IMG/VR virus record: IMGVR_UViG_3300020202_001225
Location: 1 to 63,468 of that record
Length of the DNA: 63,468 nucleotides
Source of the DNA: a virus
Direction: 5' to 3' (one strand)
The translations under genes were made by a program, and so were the position numbers. Of the stretch, positions 1 through 7,354 are shown piece after piece; position 1 is the first letter of the stretch, and every line of letters starts with the position of its first letter. A model generated the notes under the pieces. That model made no database searches. It saw only the letters and a list, made by a program, of their open reading frames with translations, and was not told the origin of the DNA.

Positions 1-210
1 CTCCACCACCATGGCCTGGACTCCCCGTCCATCGTCAGCCTCGCCGACGATCCGGCAGCGGGCGGGCGGCGGCGGGTCGGCGCGGGCGGCCACGCCGGCC
101 TGAAGGGTCACATGGTCGGCCACCGCCCGCCCGTAGCGCGGCGGGTGCGCCTTCAACAGCTGGTCCCGGCACGCGCGGTCCACCCGCCAGCCTGTGACGA
201 ATTTCGGCAT
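1..210 (-). CDS. Hypothetical protein, 3' end cut by window edge (host-like)
   Basis: An open frame of 70 codons runs leftward off the window from an ATG at 210; the protein begins MPKFVTGWRVDRACRDQLL. The next leftward gene ends at 215, so the two form a tight pair. It lies outside the integrase gene and does not resemble the phage genes, so I infer it is host chromosome beside the prophage. No function can be read from it. Confidence 0.55.
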   Translation of the reverse strand, partial: MPKFVTGWRVDRACRDQLLKAHPPRYGRAVADHVTLQAGVAARADPPPPARCRIVGEADDGRGVQAMVVE

Positions 211-214
211 GGCG

Positions 215-430
215 TCAGGGATGGTCGCGGCCGCGCTGGTCGGGGTCGACGCCGCCCCCTGGCGTAGTGTCGTTGGCGACATCGCCCTCGGCGGTGTTCT
301 CCCCATCCGCCAGGTGGGGATCCTCGCCCGCGATCGTGGTTCCCTTGGAACGGCCGATGCCGGGATCGCGGTCGAGGTCGTCGGCGGGGAGGGGATCGGG
401 TTCCTGGCCGGCGGGGGGATGCTTGCTCAT
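215..430 (-). CDS. Small acidic hypothetical protein, host-like
   Basis: A 71-residue protein from the ATG at 430. It is hydrophilic and rich in Asp, Pro and Gly (DPGIGRSKGT, GEDP, EGDVANDT, GGVDPDQRGR). Short proteins of this look are common in alphaproteobacterial chromosomes, so I read it as a host gene. The frame extends upstream to 580, but the extension is Arg/Ser/Pro-rich and unlike the body, so the ATG at 430 is preferred. Function unknown. Confidence 0.55.
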   Translation of the reverse strand: MSKHPPAGQEPDPLPADDLDRDPGIGRSKGTTIAGEDPHLADGENTAEGDVANDTTPGGGVDPDQRGRDHP

Positions 431-642
431 GGCTGGTCCTCGCGTGAGCCCACCCCGGACTCGGGCAACACCCGAGGAGAGGTTTGGTTTCGAAGACGCT
501 TTGCGATGTGAGGGACCCTTCCGATGGCTCCCCGGGCAGGAACCGCCTGGGTGTCCGCACCCGTTCACCAGTGGCCGCAAATCCCTTGCGGATCGGCCTT
601 TCCGGCGTCTAGCGTCTCCCCGAACTGTGTTTAGGTGTTCAT
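431..642. other. Prophage left boundary region, attachment site expected here
   Basis: About 210 bp between the host-like genes and the integrase hold no convincing gene. The left attachment site should lie here because integrase genes usually adjoin it, but the right junction is outside the window, so the core cannot be found by comparison. No tRNA fold was seen. A GGAAC at 539-543 and CGTT at 562-565, 18 bp apart, loosely resemble an EcfG-type promoter pointing at the integrase; the spacing is slightly long. Confidence 0.35.
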
Positions 643-664
643 ATCAATCCGCTGCCGGATTGAT
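643..664. promoter_or_regulatory. Perfect 9-bp inverted repeat at the integrase start
   Basis: ATCAATCCG at 643-651 and CGGATTGAT at 656-664 form a perfect inverted repeat with a 4-nt loop. It covers the first possible integrase ATG at 663, so it may be an operator or an arm/core site, and it makes the second ATG at 675 a serious alternative start. Confidence 0.5.
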
Positions 665-1847
665 GACGGGATTTATGACGCGTCAGACCAATAAACTTTC
701 TGCGAGGACCGTGCAGACGGCCAAGACGCCCGGGCGCTTGGGCGATGGCCTGGGGCTATATCTGCACGTCGACGAGGCATTGAACAAGCGCTGGGTGTTC
801 GTCTTCCAATGGCGCGGCCGGCGGAAGGAGATGGGACTGGGCTCGCTGCACGACGTCGGCCTCCAGGAAGCCCGCGAGGAGCGCGACAGGGCGCGCAAGC
901 TGGTGCGGGCTGGGGTGAACCCCATCGACGCCCGGAAGGCCGACAGGGGGGCTACCACGTTCGGCGCCTATGCCCTCGAAACCATCGAGGCGATCAAGGC
1001 CGAATGGACCAGCGACAAGACCGAGAAGAACTGGCGCAGCAGTCTCGAGAAGCACGCGGCGGCGATATGGGACAAGCCGATAGGTGAGGTCGGCGAGGAC
1101 GACATTCTAGACGTGCTGCGCCCTATCTGGACCAGGGCGCCGGTCTTGGCGGAGAAGGTGAGGGGGCGGATTGAGCGGGTGCTTGACGCGGCCACGGCGA
1201 AGAAGCTGCGCTCTGGAGACAACCCGGCCCGATGGAAGGGCCACCTGTCCCATCTGCTTGCCAAGCGAACCGCGCTGAAGGTCGGCCATCACAAGGCCAT
1301 GCCGTTCGCCGACGTGCCGGCCTTCGTTCAGGGCTTGGGGGAAAGCACCAGCGAGCGCGCCCTGGCCTGGCTGATCCTCACTGCCTCCCGCACGACGGAG
1401 GTGCGTGGCGCCACGTTCGCAGAGATCAAGGGGGACGTCTGGACGGTTCCGAAGGAGCGCATGAAGCAGCGGCGGGAACACCGGGTGCCGCTGTCCCGGC
1501 AGGCGCTAAAGCTGCTTGAGGATCTGGCGAACGACACCCCGTTCCTATTCCCGAGCCGGAAAGAAGGGGCCTTCCTGTCGTCGGCTGCGATGGATCGGGC
1601 GCTTGAGCGGCTGGGGGTGGACGACGTCGCCACCGTTCATGGCTTCCGGTCATCCTTTAAGGATTGGGCGACGGAGACGACGGATTTCCCCGACAGCCTC
1701 TCAGAGGCCGCCCTGGCGCACATCACCGGGGACAAGGCCGAACGGGCCTATCGTCGGGGTGACGTGCTTCTCAGGCGGCGCGACCTGATGCAGGCGTGGG
1801 CTGACTATCTCCTTCCACCAGGGCCTCAAGCTGGGCGCGAGGAATGA
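663..1847 (+). CDS. int: Tyrosine-recombinase prophage integrase, P4 type
   Basis: A 394-residue integrase, the usual size for the P4-like family, that integrates and excises the prophage. The N-terminal 90 residues are the arm-site DNA-binding domain (GDGLGLYLHVD, KRWVFVFQWRGRRKEMGLGS). The catalytic domain shows the first Arg in TASRTTEVRG, Lys in RMKQRREHRVPLS, the HGFRSSFKDW box (His-x-x-Arg), and the last His and Tyr nucleophile in ALAHITGDKAERAYRRGD. The upstream open frame to 267 is discarded as non-protein-like. ATG 663 and ATG 675 are both possible starts. Its 3' end overlaps the opposing excisionase-like gene by 77 bp. Confidence 0.93.
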   Translation: MTGFMTRQTNKLSARTVQTAKTPGRLGDGLGLYLHVDEALNKRWVFVFQWRGRRKEMGLGSLHDVGLQEAREERDRARKLVRAGVNPIDARKADRGATTFGAYALETIEAIKAEWTSDKTEKNWRSSLEKHAAAIWDKPIGEVGEDDILDVLRPIWTRAPVLAEKVRGRIERVLDAATAKKLRSGDNPARWKGHLSHLLAKRTALKVGHHKAMPFADVPAFVQGLGESTSERALAWLILTASRTTEVRGATFAEIKGDVWTVPKERMKQRREHRVPLSRQALKLLEDLANDTPFLFPSRKEGAFLSSAAMDRALERLGVDDVATVHGFRSSFKDWATETTDFPDSLSEAALAHITGDKAERAYRRGDVLLRRRDLMQAWADYLLPPGPQAGREE

Positions 1848-1971
1848 TCCGGCGGCCGGCTACCGTCTTGGGGACCAAGCGCCCCTCGCCGATCAGCTCG
1901 TAAATCTTCGTGCGGCCAATGCCGATGGCCTTCGCGGCTTCGTTGATATTGTAAGCCAGCTTCTCACCCAT
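1771..1971 (-). CDS. Excisionase-like MerR/HTH_17-type DNA-binding protein
   Basis: A 66-residue protein with the helix-turn-helix typical of AlpA/Xis-like excise proteins: LAYNINEAAKAIGIGRTKIY, followed by LIGEGRLVPKTVAGRRIIP. Such proteins bend attachment-site DNA to direct the integrase to excision or act as regulators. It is the last gene of the leftward early operon and overlaps the 3' end of the integrase gene antisense. ATG 1971 is chosen because it gives a normal-length HTH_17 protein; the longer frame adds non-conserved residues. Confidence 0.8.
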   Translation of the reverse strand: MGEKLAYNINEAAKAIGIGRTKIYELIGEGRLVPKTVAGRRIIPRAQLEALVEGDSQPTPASGRAA

Positions 1972-2434
1972 TACCGCCCCCTTGTAGATGGATGGGGGGC
2001 ATCCCGGGCTCGGCATCAACCGTCTGCGGCGACGTCGGCTTTGCCTCCGACCCGCTGGCAGGTAAGGCCGCTAGCAGGGCGCTCAACAGGTAGCGGGCGA
2101 GTTGAGGCGCGAACGGCTGATCCGCCCGCCAGCCACGCACCGCCATGTCCTCCATCGCTTCGTTGAGCAACTCGCCTTCCCGACCGGGTTGCTTCTCCCC
2201 TACGAGGGTGAGGACAGCATCGAGTGAGGCGGTGTAGGCGGGGACGACATGGAGCGCCTTGTCACCGTCGGACGTGCGGAAGCTGAAGGTTGGTTGGCCG
2301 CCAATCGTGTGGCCCAGATGGCAGACCTTGCGGAACGTCCAGCCGTTGAGCCAAGTCCACAGGCGGGCATCCGACTCCCGATCCGGCCCGTTGGCTTCTT
2401 CCACCCGAGCCCGAAGGTCAGCTAGGTCGGTCAT
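1964..2434 (-). CDS. Phage protein of the ABA-sandwich type
   Basis: 156 residues. The pattern MTDLADLRARVEEANGPDRE, LWTWLNGWTF, then YTASLDAVLTLVGEKQPG resembles the small phage proteins annotated as ABA-sandwich domain; the function of that family is unknown. It overlaps the upstream gene by 4 bp and the downstream excisionase-like gene by 8 bp. The last 25 residues come from a dispersed DNA repeat and are probably not part of the fold. Confidence 0.65.
   Translation of the reverse strand: MTDLADLRARVEEANGPDRESDARLWTWLNGWTFRKVCHLGHTIGGQPTFSFRTSDGDKALHVVPAYTASLDAVLTLVGEKQPGREGELLNEAMEDMAVRGWRADQPFAPQLARYLLSALLAALPASGSEAKPTSPQTVDAEPGMPPIHLQGGGNG
1994..2033. repeat. Dispersed 40-bp repeat, copy 1
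   Basis: This 40-bp stretch matches 7378-7417 at 36 of 40 positions by eye, and matches 7807-7846 in inverted orientation. The shared core is CATCAACCGTCTGCGGCGAC in this copy. Here it lies in the 3' end of a leftward gene and encodes SPQTVDAEPGMPP. Confidence 0.75.
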
Positions 2435-3045
2435 GGCTTCACCTGTTCAGGGGCCAGGGATGGGGGAGGGGCGGGGAGGGGTTGCCAGTGGGTGGGCTGA
2501 AGCTCGGCGTATTCCTGCATTCCCCAGTCGGCCACGGTGCCGTCAGTCCAGGCCCCGCGATAGTAGATCTCGTCGTTGTCGGCGTTGTATTCGCTGTCGA
2601 ACTCCGCGTGCCAGCGACCCACGGTCTGAACGAAGCCGTGTCCCTGGATCTGCTCGGCAAGCAGGACAGACGTCCCATCCTTCGGTGCCGTCTCAATCGG
2701 TTGCCATCCAGGGACCAGTGTCGAGGCCTTGGCCTCGCACGCCGCATCGGCGGTTGATGACGGACCCGGGAGGCGTTCAGAATACTTGTTGAGTACGGCG
2801 TCCGCTAGGTGTTGTTGCAATACGGGTCTGGACCAGACGTCCATGTTGTTCCATGCTTCGCAGGCATCGTATATTACTTCTGACACTTCCTCCCTATCCA
2901 GTCCTTGAAGGCGGGAGAGGGCGGAGAGGCGCTCAATCTCGTCAATCGCTTCCGCCAGCAGCTTGTCGGTTTCGTCGCTGCTACGGTTCCACCCGAACGT
3001 GCCCATGTGTTCGCGCAACCGTCCAACCAGATCAGAGGCGGTCAT
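2431..3045 (-). CDS. Two-part phage protein with C-terminal DUF551-like segment
   Basis: 204 residues from ATG 3045. The N-terminal part is helical and acidic (DLVGRLREHMGTFGW, DETDKLLAEAIDEIERLSAL). The C-terminal part GWQPIETAPKDGTSVLL, then THWQPLPAPPPSL is a DUF551-like phage module of unknown role, found again at 9728-10087 and 18211-18444. The two parts are joined by a segment copied almost exactly in the gene at 8399-9040, which suggests that domains were shuffled at this linker. A start at 3096 would overlap the upstream gene further and is less likely. Confidence 0.65.
   Translation of the reverse strand: MTASDLVGRLREHMGTFGWNRSSDETDKLLAEAIDEIERLSALSRLQGLDREEVSEVIYDACEAWNNMDVWSRPVLQQHLADAVLNKYSERLPGPSSTADAACEAKASTLVPGWQPIETAPKDGTSVLLAEQIQGHGFVQTVGRWHAEFDSEYNADNDEIYYRGAWTDGTVADWGMQEYAELQPTHWQPLPAPPPSLAPEQVKP
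2707..2774. repeat. Long dispersed repeat, copy matching 8621-8686
   Basis: Beginning with TCCAGGGACCAGTG and ending with CCCGGGAG, this stretch matches 8621-8686, with a near-identical CACGCCGCATCGGCGGT core. Both copies lie inside leftward genes at domain linkers, giving STADAACEAKASTLVPG here and PTADAACSQGEALVPG in the other copy. Confidence 0.7.
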
Positions 3046-3274
3046 GGGCGGGGGCTCCTGGCTCGGTGAGGGTCGCGTAAACATCGGGATGGACATACAG
3101 CTTGCCTTGAGCGTGGTAGGCTCCAGGCTGCCGGCCGCGCACGACGCGCTGCGGATGGCCTAGTCGCTCACGGCGCTTTGCTCGGCTCGGCGAGCGGCAG
3201 GCGGACCAGTCCTCGTAGGCGACGGTGGCCTGAGCGGAGACGACGACCGGCATACCGGCGAGGTTGCTGATCAC
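3032..3274 (-). CDS. Basic hypothetical phage protein
   Basis: 80 residues, basic, with no recognised domain; the middle reads LGHPQRVVRGRQPGAYHAQGKLYVHPDVYAT. The stop overlaps the start of the next gene by 14 bp and the start overlaps the upstream stop by 4 bp, which supports it as a real member of the operon. Confidence 0.55.
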   Translation of the reverse strand: MISNLAGMPVVVSAQATVAYEDWSACRSPSRAKRRERLGHPQRVVRGRQPGAYHAQGKLYVHPDVYATLTEPGAPAHDRL

Positions 3275-3447
3275 GATCCGCCCCCTTCCTCTTGGTTAGA
3301 GGTGCGGGCGACGGCCTTGATGATCGCCTCGTAGGCTTCTGCCACCGACAGGTCTTCGCAGGCCCAATCCTCCAGCGCGAGGAAGACCGCATCCAAAGCA
3401 GCGGCGTCGTCCTCGATGCTCGTCGGGACCGTTGCCTTCTCACCCAT
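3271..3447 (-). CDS. Small acidic helical phage protein
   Basis: 58 residues from ATG 3447 (MGEKATVPTSIEDDAAALD). It is acidic and predicted helical (VFLALEDWACEDLSVAEAYE). It overlaps its neighbours by 4 and 8 bp. The longer frame back to 3504 adds a Pro-rich stretch antisense-like in character, so the internal ATG is preferred. Function unknown. Confidence 0.6.
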   Translation of the reverse strand: MGEKATVPTSIEDDAAALDAVFLALEDWACEDLSVAEAYEAIIKAVARTSNQEEGGGS

Positions 3448-3892
3448 GGTCTTTTCCTCCCTGGGTATGGAGAGCGGAGCGGGCGCGGGTGTGGATGCGC
3501 TCAAGCAGCTTGGTCAGCAGGCCAACGCTCTCGGGGGCCGGTTGCGACAACACCGCGATGTTGCCCATCGTCCCCCTCAGTTCATCCCTTTCCCGTTGGA
3601 CCTGGGATAGCTGGTCTAGGAGGTGGGGGAGGGCGTTTACGGCGGCGACGATGAGGCGGCCCGTGGCTTCGCCAACGTAGCCGACACCGGGGCCAATGGC
3701 GCAGAAGCCGCTGATCGTGCTTTGCTTCTCGTCACGGTCGCAAGGCCACCAGCCGCCGGGCTCGTCATCGTCCGTCGCCTTCTCCAGCAGTTCCCTTAGT
3801 TCGGAGAAGTCCTTGGGGGCCTCCCGGGAACTGGCGTCATCGGTCTGTGCGGCGTTCGTCATGCTCACGCCTTCGGGCAGGTTGTCGGTCAT
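3440..3892 (-). CDS. Hypothetical phage protein with coiled-coil segment
   Basis: 150 residues. It begins MTDNLPEGVSMTNAAQTDDA, has GGWWPCDRDE near residue 46, then a helical region likely to form a coiled coil (LPHLLDQLSQVQRERDELRG). Overlaps the upstream gene by 4 bp. A dispersed-repeat relative lies at 3819-3852. Function unknown. Confidence 0.65.
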   Translation of the reverse strand: MTDNLPEGVSMTNAAQTDDASSREAPKDFSELRELLEKATDDDEPGGWWPCDRDEKQSTISGFCAIGPGVGYVGEATGRLIVAAVNALPHLLDQLSQVQRERDELRGTMGNIAVLSQPAPESVGLLTKLLERIHTRARSALHTQGGKDHG

Positions 3893-4383
3893 GCTGCTGC
3901 TTTCAGTTCGATGCCGAGCAGTTCGCCCAGGATTTCGAAGACGCGGGTCTTCACGGCCTGAAACTCAGGGGCCTTCATGGCGGCGTGCGATTGGCTCTTG
4001 GCGGTGTAGGTGGTCAGGACGTTGCCGCGCAGGGTGATGACGGCGTAGCTGTCCCGGCGGCGCAGGCGCTCAAGCCAGCGCTCGGCCTCGGCCCGGCTTT
4101 CACAGACCTCTTCGACGACATCGCACCAGCCGGCACGGATGAGCAGGTTCTTCCGAAAATGCTCCTCGGTCGGCCAACGGTCCTCGCCTTCGGGGAGGGT
4201 GTTGAAGCACTCGCGGATCACGGCGAAGAAGTGCCGATGGCTGGCGGGGCTGCGCTCCTCGACCGGCGCCAGGGTCACGCACTCACCTTCGCCATAAGTC
4301 TCGTTGCAGAGCCTCGCGAACCGGGGCGCCGGGCGAAACGCTCCGTCGATGAACGTGCAGGGGATCGGGCTGATCGTGGTCAT
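3889..4383 (-). CDS. Conserved phage protein of unknown function
   Basis: 164 residues. The opening SPIPCTFIDGAFRPAPRFAR, then LAPVEERSPASHRHFFAVI and later AVITLRGNVLTTYTAKSQSH match a protein type I recall from alphaproteobacterial prophages close to recombination genes; no activity is known to me. It sits in the operon below the YqaJ/ERF pair, so a part in early DNA metabolism is possible but unproven. Confidence 0.7.
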   Translation of the reverse strand: MTTISPIPCTFIDGAFRPAPRFARLCNETYGEGECVTLAPVEERSPASHRHFFAVIRECFNTLPEGEDRWPTEEHFRKNLLIRAGWCDVVEEVCESRAEAERWLERLRRRDSYAVITLRGNVLTTYTAKSQSHAAMKAPEFQAVKTRVFEILGELLGIELKAAA

Positions 4384-4516
4384 CGGAAGTGATCGGGGGC
4401 CGCTTTTTCGGCCGCACCCCCTCCCTCACTGTGATTGTCGCCCCCGGAAAGGCCGCCAGGACCGCACGGCAGAACGCGCGGGCCTCGACCACCTCCGGGG
4501 TATCGGATAGCTTCAC
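4283..4516 (-). CDS. Small phage protein overlapping the next gene by 101 bp
   Basis: 77 residues starting MKLSDTPEVVEARAFCRAVL just 3 bp after the exonuclease gene. The first 45 residues look protein-like (FPGATITVREGVRPKKRP), but the rest is coded in a second frame over the start of the next gene and looks like shadow sequence. Either a long overlap or a recently extended gene; moderate doubt. Confidence 0.45.
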   Translation of the reverse strand: MKLSDTPEVVEARAFCRAVLAAFPGATITVREGVRPKKRPPITSDDHDQPDPLHVHRRSVSPGAPVREALQRDLWRR

Positions 4517-4519
4517 GGG

Positions 4520-5146
4520 TCACGCGGCGGCCTGGAGATAGCGGGCCGTCAGCTCCTCGAGCTTGGCGTCCAGTTGGGCCAGAAAGTCGGTGACCTCGGC
4601 CTCGGCTTCAGCGATGAACGCGGGGTCACGGGGAACCCGCTGAATGAACAGCCGCATGGCCTCGGGAAGCCTGGGATCGTAGCTGGCGAAGTCGCACCAC
4701 GCCCGTCCGGTGCAGGCCATCTGCCACTGCATCTGCGTGACGTACTTCGCCGGGACCGCGCCGCCCAAGAGGGTGTCGAGGTGCGTGGCCGTGTTGGGGC
4801 ACTTGATCTCCAACATGCCGTCTTCGCCGACCAGGCCGTCGGGGCTAGCGCCGGTCATGGCGATCACCGGATGATCGACGAAGCCGACCTCGACCACGTC
4901 CACGTCAGCCATGAAGGCGTAGGCGGCGCGGGCCTCCGGTTCCTTGTCGGCTCCCCACTGCATCGCGGCGTTGGTGAAGCCTTCGGTCCTCACACCAGCG
5001 AGCCTTTCGGCGATCAGCTCTGCCATGTAGTTGGCTCGGCTGGCGCTGTAGCCGGTCTTCGTCTTGGCGATCACGTCCGCTACGCGGGAGGCGGTGACCT
5101 TGCCAAGCCGGGCGGCGAACCATTCGGGGGAGCCCTGGACGATCAT
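4520..5146 (-). CDS. YqaJ-type viral recombinase exonuclease
   Basis: 208 residues, the usual length for YqaJ/lambda-exonuclease-like enzymes of the PD-(D/E)XK fold, which digest one strand of double-stranded ends for annealing-based recombination. Visible motifs: N-terminal QGSPEWFAARLGKVTASR, ATP-independent core with ASPDGLVGEDGMLEIKCPN (catalytic Asp, Glu-x-Lys), and VTQMQWQMACTGRAWCDF near the end. Its start overlaps the stop of the ERF annealing-protein gene by 4 bp, so the two are translationally coupled as expected for a working pair. Confidence 0.92.
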   Translation of the reverse strand: MIVQGSPEWFAARLGKVTASRVADVIAKTKTGYSASRANYMAELIAERLAGVRTEGFTNAAMQWGADKEPEARAAYAFMADVDVVEVGFVDHPVIAMTGASPDGLVGEDGMLEIKCPNTATHLDTLLGGAVPAKYVTQMQWQMACTGRAWCDFASYDPRLPEAMRLFIQRVPRDPAFIAEAEAEVTDFLAQLDAKLEELTARYLQAAA

Positions 5147-6024
5147 TTCGCGGCCTTTCGCTTGGCTTCGAGCGCCTTCATGACCTTGTCGAAGTCGCGG
5201 GCCGGGATCGCGGCGATACTTTCGGCCTTGATGTAGGCCAGGAACCGCTTCCGATCGGCGCCCACGTCTTCCATGAGGGCCTGAACCTCGGCTTGCTGAT
5301 CCTCCGAAAGGCCGGCGGGATCACCGCCGCTCTTGCCGTCATCGTCCTCGCCACGGCTGGTGATGTTCAGCAGGGCCATTGCGGTGTAGCGCTTGCCGTA
5401 GCTGGTGCTGGAGCCGACCGCCTGGACAGCGTTCTTGCTGCCGGTGCTGTCATGTGGAAGGGTGATTGTCGTCTCTTCCTGGTGGCCCGCGCTGTGCGAC
5501 AAGATGCCGGTGACGATGATCTTGCCGTCGGCGGCGAGGCCCGTGCGGAAGGACAAGGCGAAGCCATGTTCGGACAGGGCCGGGCGGATCGCCTCGTTAA
5601 TATCCTCCCACAGCGCGTAAGGGGTGGAGTGGCCCTGCTTGCCGTCCTTTGCGGGAACGATGATCCTGCCGCGCTCGGTGATGACCGGAAGCTTGGGTTG
5701 CATGGCGGCCAGCGCTGCGGCATACGCGGCCTTCGCGTCCCGGTCGCTGATGCGCTCGTACATGTCGAGCAACCGCCCCAGCTTCTCGACATCGGTGTTG
5801 GGGTCGGCGGCGGCCCGGCTGATGACCTCCATGATGGTCGCCGGGTTGGTCTGGACGACCTCGGCGGCTACGGCGGTAGCGGTGTCTCGTTTGGCGACGG
5901 CGCCCATCGGGCTCTCCTCTTCGGGTTGATGTTCGATCTCGCAGGCCAGCAAAGACGGTTGAAACTCCGCGACGGTTTGGGGATCTTCGTAGGGCTGCAT
6001 CGGCAGGCTCCGGTCTCTGGCCAT
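5143..6024 (-). CDS. erf: ERF-family single-strand annealing protein
   Basis: 293 residues from ATG 6024, or 254 from ATG 5907. The ERF core is clear: KAAYAAALAAMQPKLPVITE, YALWEDINEAIRPALSEHGF, TGSKNAVQAVGSSTSYGKRY, then LLNITSRGEDDD. ERF proteins coat and anneal single strands made by the partner exonuclease, encoded next. The 6024 start overlaps the upstream stop as TAATG, but the internal ATG 5907 has a strong ribosome site (GAGGAGAG), so both forms may be made. The C-terminal tail (QQAEVQALMEDVGADRKRFL) is helical. Confidence 0.92.
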   Translation of the reverse strand: MARDRSLPMQPYEDPQTVAEFQPSLLACEIEHQPEEESPMGAVAKRDTATAVAAEVVQTNPATIMEVISRAAADPNTDVEKLGRLLDMYERISDRDAKAAYAAALAAMQPKLPVITERGRIIVPAKDGKQGHSTPYALWEDINEAIRPALSEHGFALSFRTGLAADGKIIVTGILSHSAGHQEETTITLPHDSTGSKNAVQAVGSSTSYGKRYTAMALLNITSRGEDDDGKSGGDPAGLSEDQQAEVQALMEDVGADRKRFLAYIKAESIAAIPARDFDKVMKALEAKRKAAK

Positions 6025-6224
6025 TACGGAGAGCCTGTTGACGGCTTGGTCGGCTTCAGCCCGAAGAACTCGGGATCGCGAGCCATGATGGAAAAGACGT
6101 CGCCGTAGGGCAGACCGAGGCGTTCATGGACCATCGCCCAATGCGCGCCATCCGACAGGCCAAGCGCCTCAGTCTCGTCGAGGACGACCTTCACGGCTTC
6201 CTTTGAGAGGGTTCGTCTGGCCAT
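6024..6224 (-). CDS. Small phage protein between annealing-protein and upstream gene
   Basis: 66 residues from ATG 6224 (MARRTLSKEAVKVVLDETEA). Start and stop both overlap neighbours as TAATG, which supports it. The rest (GAHWAMVHERLGLPYGDVFS) is helical and mixed-charge with no recognised domain. Confidence 0.65.
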   Translation of the reverse strand: MARRTLSKEAVKVVLDETEALGLSDGAHWAMVHERLGLPYGDVFSIMARDPEFFGLKPTKPSTGSP

Positions 6225-6529
6225 TACGGGGTCTCTGGAATGGAGGGCTTGCGGCGAAGCGTGAAGCCGAGACGGTCGGCGAGCTTGCGAAGCAGGGCTT
6301 CGTCGCAATCGCCGCACGAGCCGTAGCCAAGCGTCCGCATCGTGTTGCCGCCGAAGGCCACGACCTGCATCCCGCTCGAATGCATGGGCTTGCCGACCTT
6401 CACGCCAATGGCGGTGTTGCCGCCCTCTCCGGTTCTGACGTGATGCGCGATGGCGGCACCGGCCGTGCCGTTAGCCTCCAGCTCGTGAACCATGTCGTTC
6501 AGGATGAGGGCGGGGGTGTTCAGGCCCAT
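6224..6529 (-). CDS. Hypothetical phage protein, first gene of the recombination operon
   Basis: 101 residues. The protein opens MGLNTPALILNDMVHELEAN and carries a CGDC pair in GYGSCGDCDEALLRKLADR, so metal binding is possible. It is the first leftward gene after the divergent regulatory region at 6530-6631. Function unknown. Confidence 0.65.
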   Translation of the reverse strand: MGLNTPALILNDMVHELEANGTAGAAIAHHVRTGEGGNTAIGVKVGKPMHSSGMQVVAFGGNTMRTLGYGSCGDCDEALLRKLADRLGFTLRRKPSIPETP

Positions 6530-6631
6530 CGACGGGGCTCCTTAGTGGAATGGTTGACTCTGTGTTTCGTTGTGTGCAGATTGCACCCATGTTTAGCAGT
6601 CGTCAACACACATTGTGCGCGGAGTGCATAC
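6530..6631. promoter_or_regulatory. Divergent promoter region between recombination operon and RHH gene
   Basis: The 102-bp gap separates a leftward gene at 6529 from a rightward gene at 6632. TTGACT at 6554-6559 points right, and TTGACG on the minus strand at 6606-6601 points left, each with a weak -10 about 17 bp downstream. The elements face each other, so the transcripts overlap and one regulator could control both. Confidence 0.4.
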
Positions 6632-6814
6632 ATGGCGGATGAAAGGCGAGACGCCGCGATCTCCTTGCGGACTTTCCGGTCCCTGAAGGATTGGGTGGAG
6701 GCCGAGGCCGCTGCTGAGGGCCGCACCGTGGCGCAGTTCGTCGAACGCGCGCTGGTGGCGCTCAAGCAGTCACGAACCGCCGAGTCCTCACCCCCCGCCA
6801 AGCCCAAACCCTGA
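6632..6814 (+). CDS. Ribbon-helix-helix-like small regulator
   Basis: 60 residues: RRDAAISLRTFRSLKDWVEA, then AAAEGRTVAQFVERALVALK. The short strand followed by two helices is the ribbon-helix-helix pattern of Arc/MetJ-type dimeric repressors. It is the only rightward gene inside the leftward early operon, and it diverges from the gene at 6529, so autoregulation at the 6530-6631 region is likely. The C-terminal tail is Pro-rich. Confidence 0.65.
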   Translation: MADERRDAAISLRTFRSLKDWVEAEAAAEGRTVAQFVERALVALKQSRTAESSPPAKPKP

Positions 6815-6833
6815 TAGATCCAACCCCCGGCCA

Positions 6834-7013
6834 TCACAGGAGCCCCTCAGGCTTCCACGCCAGGACAGCAGCCAGGACCAGGAACAGGACCGCCGCCACG
6901 ATGAAAGGCGGGGCCACCAGGGCAGCCAGGAACTTGAACAGGGGCGCTTCCTCCTCAGGTGCGTTCAGACCAGCGACATCCACCGTGCCGGGCTTGAGGG
7001 GGGAGGAGGTCAC
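6834..7013 (-). CDS. Small membrane protein with GTG start
   Basis: 59 residues with one hydrophobic segment (APPFIVAAVLFLVLAAVLAW) near the C-terminus. The GTG start at 7013 overlaps the upstream TGA as GTGA, a coupling used repeatedly in this phage. Function unknown; a membrane-anchored early protein. Confidence 0.65.
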   Translation of the reverse strand: MTSSPLKPGTVDVAGLNAPEEEAPLFKFLAALVAPPFIVAAVLFLVLAAVLAWKPEGLL

Positions 7014-7354
7014 GGGATACGCTCCAGCTCGGCCAAGATGCAGGTAGTCGGGTGGGTCTCGTCGGGCCAAGTCACCCAGGCGTGGCCGGGCGCAAGGCCA
7101 ATGATCTCGCCGATGGTGTGGGTTCCCGGCGGGCTATTGACCATCACAACGCGGTCGCCCAGCCGTAACGGGCGAGGGACTATTGAGTGGATGGTGGAGA
7201 CGTAGGCTGAGAAGGACTCTGGCGTTCTGTCGATTGTTTGCAGCGAGACGTAGGGCTCGGGATCGCTATACCCTCGGGTTGCCGCACCAATGATCTCGCA
7301 TTCAAGCAGAACCCGGTCGCCGTCTCGCAGCTTCTTCGCTTCTTCCTCAGTCAT
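7010..7354 (-). CDS. Hypothetical phage protein, beta-rich
   Basis: 114 residues. Two similar phrases, KKLRDGDRVLLECEIIGAA and RPLRLGDRVVMVNSPPGTH, suggest a duplicated SH3-like beta module; a later GHAWVTWPDE fits a small beta barrel. Start and stop overlap neighbours by 4 bp. Function unknown. Confidence 0.65.
   Translation of the reverse strand: MTEEEAKKLRDGDRVLLECEIIGAATRGYSDPEPYVSLQTIDRTPESFSAYVSTIHSIVPRPLRLGDRVVMVNSPPGTHTIGEIIGLAPGHAWVTWPDETHPTTCILAELERIP

Noticed and set aside
441-642. tRNA gene as integration target
   Set aside because: No acceptor/T-arm/anticodon fold could be built in either strand; the attachment site stays unknown.
267-662. 5' extension of the integrase to 267
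   Set aside because: The extra residues are antisense to the host-like gene and not integrase-like; family length fits the ATG at 663 or 675.
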